Assembly: GCA_947474205.1 (NCBI GenBank)
Contig: CANJIC010000125.1
Coordinates: 1-6,097 of the forward strand
Length of the DNA: 6,097 nucleotides
Origin: Planctomycetaceae bacterium
Lineage (GTDB): Bacteria; Planctomycetota; Phycisphaerae; Phycisphaerales; SM1A02
Direction of reading: 5' to 3'
Both the position numbers and the translations under genes were made by a program. The notes under the pieces are model-generated. The model ran no database searches. It was not told the DNA's origin and saw nothing but the letters and a program-made list of their open reading frames with translations. Position 1 is the first letter of the stretch; every line of letters begins with the position of its first letter. Below are positions 1 through 6,097 of the stretch, in pieces.

Positions 1-85
1 ACGCGACCCGCGTTTCTTCGCCAGTCGCACCGAACAATTCCTGAAGGATCTTGGCGCCAAGGCCGTCGAGATGGTGGAAGCCTAA
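1..85 (+). CDS. actD: ActD, alternative complex III membrane subunit (3' end only)
   Basis: Only the last 27 codons are present, read from base 2 and ending in TAA at 83-85. The tail contains DPRF, then TEQFLKDLGAKAV, closing with EMVEA. This matches the usual C-terminus of ActD (DUF3341 family), where a DP-x-F motif is followed by a helix ending in a leucine-glycine-alanine turn and a short Val/Glu strand. ActD is a two-span membrane subunit of the quinol-oxidising alternative complex III. The identification rests on this short tail plus position: the gene immediately downstream is actE, which is the normal order. The stop codon lies 2 bases before the actE start, so the two genes are co-translated from one message. 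The membrane-spanning part lies outside the window. Confidence 0.8.
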   Translation, partial: RDPRFFASRTEQFLKDLGAKAVEMVEA

Positions 86-87
86 TC

Positions 88-876
88 ATGCCACGCATCT
101 TTATATTTGTTGGATTGATTCTGCTGTTGTGCTTGCTCTTGCCGCCCGCCATTATCGCGCGCGTTCGCAGCACGCCCAACTCCAATCTTCCAATTCACAT
201 TATTCAGGACATGGCGTTTCAGTCCAAGTATAAAACTCAGGCCGTCAATCCAATGTTTGCTGACGGCAACACCATGCGTCCGCCAGTGACCAACGCGGTG
301 GCTCGTGGTGAAACGTATCTTGACGCGCATTTGTATGACGGCGTGATCGATGGCCAATGGGCCAATGTGCTTCCGTCGCAAATCAAAATGGATTTTGCAA
401 CGCTTCAACGCGGCCAAGAGCGCTTTAATATTTATTGCTCGGTGTGCCACGGAATTTCTGGCGGCGGCAATGGCATTGTGAATCAACGCGCCATGGAATT
501 GGTCGCCAACACCAATGGTCCCGTGAATGGAACCGTGTGGGTGCAAGCCAAGAATTTGGTGCACGATGAATTAGTCACCGTGCAACCCATGGGACAAGTG
601 TTCAACACAATCACCTACGGCATTCGCAACATGGCGGGCTACGGCAGCCAAGTTCCAACGGAGGATCGCTGGGCCATCGCGGCGTATGTGAAGGCGTTGC
701 AGCGCAGCCAAAATGCGCAGCCTTCGGATGTTCCTGCGGGAACCAAAGTTGCCGATCATGTTCAACCTTCACCCGCAATCACCGCGGTTCAAAATGGTGC
801 GAACAAGAGCGCCATGATTCCAGTGAGTACTTCGGTCACGAATCCAGCCACATCAATGTCGGAGGGCAAGTTATGA
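88..876 (+). CDS. actE: ActE, membrane-anchored monoheme cytochrome c subunit of alternative complex III
   Basis: A 262-residue c-type cytochrome that should carry electrons from ACIII towards the terminal oxidase on the periplasmic side. Residues 4-24 form one hydrophobic segment, probably an uncleaved signal anchor; its Cys15 is preceded by Leu, so it is not a good lipobox. Residues 41-73 (DMAFQSKYK, FADG, MRPPV, VARGE) match the block before the heme domain that marks ActE. The single heme site is C117-S-V-C120-H121. Met182 in RNMAGYG is the likely distal ligand, followed by the RWAIAAYVKALQ helix typical of class I cytochromes c. After about residue 207 the tail is low-complexity (Ala, Pro, Ser, Thr). 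The ATG at 88 follows a GGTGGAAG at 73-80 with 7-base spacing, 2 bases after the actD stop. The stop overlaps the actF start by 4 bases. Family assignment is strong; the anchor type is inferred. Confidence 0.93.
   Translation: MPRIFIFVGLILLLCLLLPPAIIARVRSTPNSNLPIHIIQDMAFQSKYKTQAVNPMFADGNTMRPPVTNAVARGETYLDAHLYDGVIDGQWANVLPSQIKMDFATLQRGQERFNIYCSVCHGISGGGNGIVNQRAMELVANTNGPVNGTVWVQAKNLVHDELVTVQPMGQVFNTITYGIRNMAGYGSQVPTEDRWAIAAYVKALQRSQNAQPSDVPAGTKVADHVQPSPAITAVQNGANKSAMIPVSTSVTNPATSMSEGKL
861..866 (+). promoter_or_regulatory. Shine-Dalgarno site for actF inside the actE 3' end
   Basis: GGAGGG lies six bases before the ATG at 873. It is the clearest ribosome binding site in the window and supports starting ActF at the ATGA overlap. 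Placement inside the final actE codons implies translational coupling of actE and actF. Confidence 0.75.
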
Positions 877-2171
877 GCGAAAGCGCGCCCGCGATTAATT
901 TCAGTCCATCCAATATTCGCGCCGACTCTTTGGCCACGCCAGGATTTGCTTTGCGACTGCTTGGATTTGCAATTCTTGTTGCGGCCTTTTTCATGGGCAT
1001 GCGCGCGCAAGATCAAGGTTTGTTTCTGCGCACATGGATGCAAGCGTGGTTGTTTGTCACCACCATTTCATTGGGCGCGTTGTTCTTCTTGATCGTGCAC
1101 CACATTACGCACGCTGGTTGGAGCGTTGTGGTGCGACGGCCAGCCGAGGCAATTGCCGCGAATCTGCAATGGCTTTGGATTGGCTTCTTGCCATTCGTGT
1201 TCTACTGGTACAAGGGCCAGTTGGATTTTATTTTCCCTTGGGCCAATCTTGACGCGCTGAAACAAATTTCCGCGGCCGAGGCGGAATTGGTCGCCAAAAA
1301 ATCCGCGTTTCTCAACGACAAATTCTTCATGATTCGTGCCGCCGTGTATTTGCTGACATGGTTTGTTCTGTCGCGTTTCTTCGTGGGCAACTCACTGGCG
1401 CAAGACAAAGATGGATCCATGGCGCGCACCAAGAAGTTGGAGAAGTGGGCCGGTCCCGCCGCGATTTTGTTTGGACTCACAACATCATTCGCCGCATTTG
1501 ACTGGATCATGAGCCTTAACCCCGCGTGGTTCAGCACCATGTTCGGCGTGTACTTCTTCGTGGGTTGTTGCACCGGCGGTTTCGCCTACATCGGCATTGT
1601 CTGCTTGCGCTTGCAATCGCTTGGCTATCTCAAAGGCATCATCACCACGGAGCATTACCAAGACATTGGCAAATTGCTGTTCGCGTTCGGCGTGGTGTTT
1701 TGGGCCTACATTGCGTTCAGTCAATACATGTTGATTTGGTATGGAAATATTCCGGAAGAAACCGCGTGGTTCTTGGCGCGTCAAATTGGCGAGTGGCGCT
1801 GGGTCAGCGTCGTGCTTCTGTTTGGACATTTCATTCTGCCGTTCCTGTTTTTAATCAGTCGATGGACCAAACGTTGGCGCGGCACATTGCTGTTTGCATG
1901 CGTGTGGATGGTTGCGGCGCAATGGTTTGATTTGTTCTACTTGATTCAACCAAAAATTCCGCATGACATTGGCGTCTACGACACCTACGAACAAATTTTG
2001 GCGCACTACAGCAATGAGAGCGCGCATTTTCTCAGCCCATGGAATTGGGCTTTATTGGTTGGATTCATGCTCATGCTCACCGGCACAACCATGCGCCGAT
2101 TAAGTTCCATGGGTTTGCTTTGCATCAAGGACCCGCGACTGAATGAAAGTTTGCGCTTTGAAAATATGTAA
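873..2171 (+). CDS. actF: ActF, NrfD/PsrC-like polytopic subunit of alternative complex III
   Basis: A 432-residue integral membrane protein with about ten predicted spans, roughly at residues 25-43, 57-77, 97-113, 151-171, 192-212, 220-245, 264-288, 309-328, 337-357 and 389-406. ActF is a paralogue of ActC; both belong to the NrfD/PsrC fold, and ActC is usually taken as the main quinol site, while ActF contributes membrane structure and possibly proton paths. Family marks seen here are HHITHAGWSVVVRRPAE (76-92), AFDWIMSLNPAWFSTMFG (208-225), MLIWYGNIPEET (286-297) and a C-terminal DPRLNESLRFEN (420-431). Length is normal for the family. It starts in a 4-base ATGA overlap with actE behind a strong Shine-Dalgarno and stops 12 bases before the next gene. 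No frameshift or missing block is visible. ActF and ActC are alike, but the ActF-type N and C termini and the position after actE favour ActF. Confidence 0.93.
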   Translation: MSESAPAINFSPSNIRADSLATPGFALRLLGFAILVAAFFMGMRAQDQGLFLRTWMQAWLFVTTISLGALFFLIVHHITHAGWSVVVRRPAEAIAANLQWLWIGFLPFVFYWYKGQLDFIFPWANLDALKQISAAEAELVAKKSAFLNDKFFMIRAAVYLLTWFVLSRFFVGNSLAQDKDGSMARTKKLEKWAGPAAILFGLTTSFAAFDWIMSLNPAWFSTMFGVYFFVGCCTGGFAYIGIVCLRLQSLGYLKGIITTEHYQDIGKLLFAFGVVFWAYIAFSQYMLIWYGNIPEETAWFLARQIGEWRWVSVVLLFGHFILPFLFLISRWTKRWRGTLLFACVWMVAAQWFDLFYLIQPKIPHDIGVYDTYEQILAHYSNESAHFLSPWNWALLVGFMLMLTGTTMRRLSSMGLLCIKDPRLNESLRFENM

Positions 2172-2183
2172 TGGAACATTGAA

Positions 2184-2603
2184 ATGACAACCGCACCAAC
2201 AGACATTCTCAAGCAACTTGACGATCCTGAACCAGGCAGCACATGGTTCTGGTCCTTGGCCAGCATTGTTGTGTTCGTGGTCATCATCGTTGCTGCAAGC
2301 GCCTTCTACTTCAAGATTGATTCCTTTGAAGTTGACGCCAAGATCATTGATCAACCAACACTTAGCCTTGAGCAATTGCGCGCGTCGCAACGTGAGGAGT
2401 TGGCGGTGTACAGCAATTACTCCTGGACTTTGCCAGATGGAAAGACCGCGACATTCACGCGCATTCCAATTGACCGCGCCATGGAAATGGTGATTCAAGA
2501 CGCCAAGAGCGCGCCGCGAACGCTGCCAGTTTCAAGCGCTCCCGCAGCCGCGCCGGTTTCACCCGCGCCAAATTCCGCCGCGCAACCCGGGGTAAAAAAA
2601 TGA
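2184..2603 (+). CDS. Small single-span membrane protein of the ACIII/oxidase operon, function unknown
   Basis: A 139-residue protein I cannot assign to a characterised family. Residues 1-20 are polar and acidic (ILKQLDDPEPGS). Residues 22-43 form one hydrophobic span beginning WFW. The following region probably lies in the periplasm and contains LSLEQLRASQREEL (60-73), VYSNYSWTLPDGK (75-87) and RIPIDRAMEMVIQDA (93-107). Residues 111-139 are a Pro/Ala/Ser tail ending GVKK. As I recall, a Tyr-x-x-Tyr/Gly-Trp stretch followed by RIPIDRAMEL recurs in uncharacterised proteins of planctomycete and related ACIII or oxidase operons, so it is probably a real conserved accessory protein, not a chance frame. 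Its place between actF and sco suggests an ACIII accessory subunit or an oxidase assembly factor. The ATG at 2184 has only a weak upstream purine signal (ATGGAA at 2171-2176), and its stop overlaps the sco start by 4 bases. Existence is well supported; role is inference. Confidence 0.82.
   Translation: MTTAPTDILKQLDDPEPGSTWFWSLASIVVFVVIIVAASAFYFKIDSFEVDAKIIDQPTLSLEQLRASQREELAVYSNYSWTLPDGKTATFTRIPIDRAMEMVIQDAKSAPRTLPVSSAPAAAPVSPAPNSAAQPGVKK
2594..2603 (+). other. A7 run at the overlapping stop/start of the small protein and sco
   Basis: Seven adenines at 2594-2600 are read as the end of GTA, then AAA AAA, then the TGA stop at 2601-2603. The last A also begins the sco ATG at 2600. A one-base backward slip on the A run would put ribosomes into the sco frame, starting at its ATG codon. 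The simpler reading is an ordinary ATGA termination-reinitiation junction, with a weak G-rich ribosome binding site (CGGGG, around 2588-2592) just ahead. The A7 run is directly visible; frameshifting is only a possibility. Confidence 0.4.
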
Positions 2604-3505
2604 ATTCGCGCCAAGCCACACTGCTTGTTTGTTTGATCGCGGTGGCGGCTTTGGCGCAATCTGTTTTTGCTCAGCGGCCGCTTGACCCACATGGGTATGA
2701 ACCACCAGTGCAAACCACGGACGCTCCCAAGGAACTCGCGGGTCTTGAAGTGAAGGATCAACGCGGCGTTGTGTTGCCAATGCAATCCGTGTTGGTGGAT
2801 GAAAATGGAAAATCAATCACGCTTGGTGAATTGTTCGCCGACGGTCGCCCCAAGCTTGTGCAACTTGGCTACATGAAGTGCCCCATGTTGTGCGGCCTTG
2901 CGCTGAACGGTTTGGTGCGCGGCATGCAAGGACTGGATTGGTCGGTGGGCGATCAATTTGATGTGTTGTTCATCAGCATCAATCCAGAGGAAACATTTGA
3001 ACTTGCGGCGGCCAAGCGCAAGGGCTACGCCGCGGAATACGCGCGCGCCGGCGGCGAAAAAGGCTGGCGATTTTTGACGGGCAGTGAAGCCAGCGTGCGC
3101 GGCATTGCTGACGCTGTTGGATTTCCTTATCGCAAAATGGACAACGGTGAATACGCTCACCCAGCGGCCGTATTTGTTGTGACAGGTGACGGTCGGTTGG
3201 CGCAATATTTACCGGGCGTGGCGCAATCACCAACTGATTTACGCTTGGCGCTCACGGATGCGGGTGAAGGAAAGCTTGGCTCCACATTCGACCAATTTGT
3301 TTTTTGGTGCCATCAATTTGATCCCAACAAAGGCGGCTATGTGATTTGGGCGTATCGCGTCATGCAACTGGCGGGCGCGGTCACTTTGCTTGCTCTTGGA
3401 AGCGTGGTGTGGATGTTGCTGCGCAATGAAGCCCGAAGCAAGCGTTTGGCGGCTCCAAAGACCGAAAATGTGAACGGAAAAAATATTATTTCAGGAGTGG
3501 TCTGA
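2600..3505 (+). CDS. sco: Sco1/SenC-family copper chaperone for oxidase CuA assembly, with C-terminal anchor
   Basis: A 301-residue periplasm-facing thioredoxin-fold protein of the Sco/SenC/PrrC family, which delivers copper to, or keeps reduced, the CuA cysteines of oxidase subunit II. Residues 1-24 form a signal peptide with a likely cut after SVFA. The copper motif is C94-P-M-L-C98, preceded by the LVQLGYMK strand. The partner histidine is H187 in YAHPAAVFV, and FISINPEET (124-132) matches the conserved strand-turn before it. After the domain, residues 234-247 hold FWCHQFDPNKGGY, then a membrane span at about 252-275 followed by positive residues. Classical Sco proteins are anchored at the N-terminus, so the C-terminal anchor and extra Cys237 mark a distinct subgroup, which I recall mainly from ACIII/caa3 operons. 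Its direct target is probably CoxB, encoded 33 bases downstream. The start overlaps the preceding gene by 4 bases. Family is firm; the precise role (metallochaperone or thiol reductase) is not decided by sequence. Confidence 0.93.
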   Translation: MNSRQATLLVCLIAVAALAQSVFAQRPLDPHGYEPPVQTTDAPKELAGLEVKDQRGVVLPMQSVLVDENGKSITLGELFADGRPKLVQLGYMKCPMLCGLALNGLVRGMQGLDWSVGDQFDVLFISINPEETFELAAAKRKGYAAEYARAGGEKGWRFLTGSEASVRGIADAVGFPYRKMDNGEYAHPAAVFVVTGDGRLAQYLPGVAQSPTDLRLALTDAGEGKLGSTFDQFVFWCHQFDPNKGGYVIWAYRVMQLAGAVTLLALGSVVWMLLRNEARSKRLAAPKTENVNGKNIISGVV

Positions 3506-3538
3506 AGCCATTAGCCCTCCAAAGATAGAAGTCCTCCA

Positions 3539-4657
3539 ATGAATATTGCATCCACCATCTTTTCAAACTTGCTCGCAGGCGATCCGCGCGAAGGACGCAC
3601 TTTGTGGCTTCCGCCGCCGGACAGCAACTTGGCCGCCAATAGCGATCACATGTTTTGGTGGATCAATGTCGTTTGTTATTTTTTCTTCATTGGCATTGTC
3701 ATTGCGCTTGTGATTCTGGTGGTGAAGTACCGCATGAAAAAGGATCGGCCATTCCGCACCGATGGTCCGCTGCATCACTTGCCGCTGGAAACAACGTGGG
3801 CTGTTGTTCCATTGTTTATTGTCATCTTCATTTTCTACTTTGGCTTCCGTGATTACTTGAACTTCATGACGCCGCCAAAGAATTCATATGAGATCGCGGT
3901 GACCGCGCAGAAGTGGGGATGGCTCTTCAAGTATCCCAACGGCGCCACCAGCGATGACTTGTATGTTCCAACGGGTCGCCCCGTGAAATTATCCATGCGC
4001 AGTTCCGACGTGTTGCATTGCTGCTACATCCCGGACTTCCGCGTGAAGAAGGATCTTGTGCCAGGCCGCTATTCATACTTATGGTTTCAAACAGATGATG
4101 TCACGCCTGAAGGCTGGGGCCACAATTTATTCTGCGCCGAATATTGCGGCACTGGCCACAGCAATATGAACCGCAAGGTCTACGCGTTGGCGCAACCAGA
4201 ATTTGACGCGTGGCTGACCGCGCAAAGTCAGTGGCTAGACAAAATTCCAGAGGAGGAATTGTATTTCCGCGCTGGTCCAAAGTTGTATGCGCGCTGCCAG
4301 CAATGCCATTCACTAGACGGCACCAAAGGCATAGGTCCATCGTGGAAGGGTTTGTGGGCGCGCGTGAGTGGTGGCGAAGGCGGCGACGGCAAGTTTGTCG
4401 ACGGAACCGGTTACCAAAGTCAAATTGGCGCGGGCAAGCAATATCAAACACCAGAGGATTACATTCGGTCATCCATTCTGAATCCTGGCGAACATGTGGT
4501 GGCTGGCTACGCCAACGCCATGCCAAGTTTCAAGGGTCAACTGAATGACAAGGGCATTGATGCCGTGATTGGTTTCATGAAACATTTGGATGAGTTTGAT
4601 ACCAAGGGCAAGTATTTGAAGGAAGTTCCACCCGCCCCCAAAGTGAGCATGAAGTAG
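3539..4657 (+). CDS. coxB: CoxB, cytochrome c oxidase subunit II fused to a C-terminal cytochrome c (caa3 type)
   Basis: A 372-residue subunit II that takes electrons in through a covalent heme c and passes them to CuA and then CoxA. The N-terminal 37 residues ([13 protein letters not shown]) are typical of caa3 subunit II and should lie outside the membrane without a cleaved signal. Two membrane spans follow at about 38-62 and 86-107, joined by a basic cytoplasmic loop. The cupredoxin domain has AQKWGWLF (123-130), the aromatic patch feeding CuA, and a full ligand set: H160, C199, E201, C203, H207 and M210 in [13 protein letters not shown]160 is followed by Cys161-Cys162, where Ser and an aromatic are more usual. 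The cytochrome c domain (about 243-355) has C253-Q-Q-C256-H257, GIGPSWKGL (264-272) and probable distal ligand M328 in [11 protein letters not shown] weak AGAAG at 3527-3531 lies 7 bases before the start. Intact in all domains. Confidence 0.96.
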   Translation: MNIASTIFSNLLAGDPREGRTLWLPPPDSNLAANSDHMFWWINVVCYFFFIGIVIALVILVVKYRMKKDRPFRTDGPLHHLPLETTWAVVPLFIVIFIFYFGFRDYLNFMTPPKNSYEIAVTAQKWGWLFKYPNGATSDDLYVPTGRPVKLSMRSSDVLHCCYIPDFRVKKDLVPGRYSYLWFQTDDVTPEGWGHNLFCAEYCGTGHSNMNRKVYALAQPEFDAWLTAQSQWLDKIPEEELYFRAGPKLYARCQQCHSLDGTKGIGPSWKGLWARVSGGEGGDGKFVDGTGYQSQIGAGKQYQTPEDYIRSSILNPGEHVVAGYANAMPSFKGQLNDKGIDAVIGFMKHLDEFDTKGKYLKEVPPAPKVSMK

Positions 4658-4697
4658 CGGAATTTGTTTTGATCATTGAAAAAAGTATTTCTGAAAG

Positions 4698-4703
4698 TAG
4701 AAG
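4698..4703 (+). promoter_or_regulatory. Probable ribosome binding site for coxA
   Basis: TAGAAG lies four bases before the ATG at 4708, a weak and rather close Shine-Dalgarno match. The next in-frame ATG at 4735 has no purine-rich site upstream, so 4708 is the better start. The whole 50-base gap after coxB is AT-rich, including an A6 run near 4679-4684. I see no convincing promoter pair or hairpin terminator in it, so coxA is probably transcribed with coxB. Confidence 0.45.
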
Positions 4704-4707
4704 TGAC

Positions 4708-6097
4708 ATGACAACAATTAATCTTTCACAACCCATGGACACCGCCGCGCGTCCCGACAATTACATCACGCACACGCGTGGATTTATGAGTTGGGCCTTC
4801 ACGCTGGATCACAAACGCATTGGCGTTATGTATTTAGTCAGCGTGCTGACCAGTTTCTTTGTAGGCGGCGTGTTCGCGTTGCTGGTGCGCACAGAATTGC
4901 TCACGCCAGGCATGACTATTCCCGGCGTGACCGCGGATGTCTACAACCATTTCTTCACACTGCACGGCGCCATCATGGTGTTCTTGGTGATTATTCCCAG
5001 CATTCCCGCCGCGCTTGGCAACTTCATCATGCCCATTATGTTGGGCGCCAAAGACGTCGCGTTTCCGCGGCTGAATTTATTCAGTTACTACCTGTGGGTT
5101 TTTGGCGCGCTGTTCACCGTAAGTAGTTTGTTGCTTGGCGGCTTTGACACGGGCTGGACTTTCTACACGCCGTACTCAACCACAACGCCAGCTGGCGGAG
5201 TTATTCCCGCGCTCACAGGCGTGTTCATTCTTGGTTTCTCCAGCATCTTCACTGGTTTAAATTTCATTGTCACCGTGCACAAATTGCGTCCGCCTGGAAT
5301 GACGTGGTTCCGCATGCCGCTGTTCTTGTGGGCCATTTATGCCACAGCCATTATTCAAGTTCTTGCGACTCCAGTGTTGGGAATCACGCTGCTCTTGCTC
5401 ATTGTGGAGCGCGCGTTCAACATCGGCATCTTTGATCCATCCATGGGCGGCGATCCAGTTTTGTATCAACACTTCTTCTGGTTCTACAGCCATCCCGCTG
5501 TGTACATCATGATTCTTCCCGCCATGGGAATTATCAGCGAGCTCATCAGCGTGCATGCGCATCGTCACATCTTTGGCTACAAGTTCATCGCGCTCAGTTC
5601 AATCGCCATTGCCATTTTCAGTTTCTTGGTGTGGGGACACCACATGTTTATCAGCGGTCAAAGTCCATTGCTCAACACGCTGTTTAGTTTAATTTCATTT
5701 AGCGTGGCCATTCCAAGCGCGGTGAAAGTATTCAATTGGATGTCGACGCTGTACAAGGGCAACATTGTGTTGAACACGCCTATGTTGTACGCGTTGGCCT
5801 TCCTTGTGTTGTTCACCATTGGTGGACTTACTGGAATTCATTTGGCCACGCTCAACACCGACGTGCATTTGCATGACACGTATTTTGTGGTCGCGCATTT
5901 TCATTACGTCATGATGGGATCGGCGCTGATCGGCATGATTGGCGGATTGCATCATTGGTGGCCAAAGATCACGGGCCGCATGTACAACGAAAATCTTGGG
6001 CGCATTGCGTGCATCACCGTGTTCATTGGTTTCAATGTGACGTTCTTCACGCAGTTCTTTTTGGGAAGCCAAGGCATGCCGCGGCGTTACTACGACT
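4708..6097 (+). CDS. coxA: CoxA, A2-type heme-copper oxidase subunit I (3' end missing)
   Basis: An open frame of 463 codons running off the window end; it holds helices I to XI and stops near GMPRRYYD, so the last helix and C-terminus are missing. This is the catalytic, proton-pumping subunit that reduces O2 to water. Ligands seen: H86 (in TLHGAIM) and H399 for low-spin heme a, H397 (in VAHFHYV) for heme a3, and H262, H311 and H312 (in WGHHMF) for CuB. Y266 is the expected tyrosine cross-linked to H262. The helix VI motif is YSHPAVY (260-266), so the D-channel glutamate of A1 enzymes is replaced by Ala, and Tyr-Ser precede the His: the signature of subfamily A2, as in Rhodothermus and Thermus caa3. 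K-channel Lys is K340 in [10 protein letters not shown], with Ser337 where A1 enzymes have Thr. D116 sits at the D-channel entrance (GAKDVAFPR). The [11 protein letters not shown]-terminus is short and cytoplasmic. Confidence 0.96.
   Translation, partial: MTTINLSQPMDTAARPDNYITHTRGFMSWAFTLDHKRIGVMYLVSVLTSFFVGGVFALLVRTELLTPGMTIPGVTADVYNHFFTLHGAIMVFLVIIPSIPAALGNFIMPIMLGAKDVAFPRLNLFSYYLWVFGALFTVSSLLLGGFDTGWTFYTPYSTTTPAGGVIPALTGVFILGFSSIFTGLNFIVTVHKLRPPGMTWFRMPLFLWAIYATAIIQVLATPVLGITLLLLIVERAFNIGIFDPSMGGDPVLYQHFFWFYSHPAVYIMILPAMGIISELISVHAHRHIFGYKFIALSSIAIAIFSFLVWGHHMFISGQSPLLNTLFSLISFSVAIPSAVKVFNWMSTLYKGNIVLNTPMLYALAFLVLFTIGGLTGIHLATLNTDVHLHDTYFVVAHFHYVMMGSALIGMIGGLHHWWPKITGRMYNENLGRIACITVFIGFNVTFFTQFFLGSQGMPRRYYD

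Noticed and set aside
88..150. Possible lipoprotein signal (Cys15) at the ActE N-terminus
   Set aside because: The residue before the Cys is Leu (LLLC), which does not fit the lipobox requirement for Gly, Ala or Ser, and a hydrophobic stretch continues after it. A membrane anchor fits better.
82..564. A 160-codon open frame on the minus strand opposite actE
   Set aside because: It lies fully antisense to a clear cytochrome c gene, is rich in His and Arg without any recognisable domain, and has no supporting context. It is a shadow of actE codon composition.
1526..1930. A 134-codon + strand frame inside actF
   Set aside because: It is an out-of-frame reading of actF, His/Arg-rich, while the actF frame shows conserved membrane protein motifs over the same bases.
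3506..3538. Possible regulatory element between sco and coxB
   Set aside because: Only 33 bases, with two CTCC copies and a weak AGAAG; no inverted repeat or promoter pair could be seen.
4101..4526. A 141-codon minus-strand frame opposite the CoxB cytochrome c domain
   Set aside because: The + strand has intact CuA and heme motifs across this stretch, and the antisense product is Arg/Cys-rich with no domain logic.
4658..4707. Possible promoter or terminator in the AT-rich coxB-coxA gap
   Set aside because: A TTGAAA at 4676-4681 has no -10-like hexamer at proper spacing before the start, and no GC-rich stem with a T tract is present.
4735..4737. Alternative downstream ATG start for coxA
   Set aside because: No purine-rich site precedes it, whereas 4708 has TAGAAG upstream, and a start at 4708 gives a short polar N-terminus normal for this subfamily.

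Overview
The window is a compact, single-strand respiratory operon fragment. It carries the 3' end of an alternative complex III (ACIII, quinol:electron acceptor oxidoreductase) cluster, followed directly by the genes of a caa3-type cytochrome c oxidase of the A2 heme-copper subfamily. All seven genes lie on the + strand with very short or overlapping junctions. Both ends are cut: the first gene is only a 3' tail and the last lacks its 3' end.

Layout. 1-85 is the C-terminal tail of ActD. 88-876 is ActE, a membrane-anchored monoheme cytochrome c. 873-2171 is ActF, a polytopic NrfD/PsrC-like subunit. 2184-2603 is a small single-span membrane protein of unknown function with a conserved-looking RIPIDRAM segment. 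2600-3505 is a Sco/SenC copper chaperone with an N-terminal signal peptide and a C-terminal membrane span. 3539-4657 is CoxB, a CuA subunit II fused to a C-terminal cytochrome c domain. 4708-6097 is CoxA, oxidase subunit I, cut just after transmembrane helix XI. Two junctions are 4-base ATGA overlaps (actE/actF, small protein/sco). The others leave 2, 12, 33 and 50 bases. I found no convincing internal promoter, terminator, RNA gene, mobile element, repeat array or CRISPR.

How the genes work together. ACIII oxidises quinol and passes electrons to its c-type hemes (ActA and ActE in characterised systems). The CoxB cytochrome c domain can accept them, pass them to CuA, then to heme a and the heme a3-CuB centre of CoxA, where O2 is reduced. 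Sco supplies copper or redox maintenance for the CuA site. The gene order suggests a physical or functional ACIII-caa3 unit that needs no separate soluble cytochrome c, as established for some bacteria with this arrangement (Rhodothermus, Flavobacterium).

Organism. An aerobic Gram-negative bacterium. ACIII plus an A2 caa3 oxidase, together with the RIPIDRAM-type small protein, resembles what I recall from Planctomycetes and other PVC, Bacteroidetes or deltaproteobacterial genomes. A planctomycete, possibly Phycisphaerae-like, is my best guess but only an inference. Codon use looks uniform across all genes, with no sign of recent patchwork transfer.

Novelty. Most of this is a recognisable respiratory system, not a new one. 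The parts least explained by known families are the 139-aa membrane protein, the A7 run that would join it in frame to Sco, the Cys-Cys next to a CuA ligand in CoxB, and the extra Cys-His motif and C-terminal anchor in Sco.
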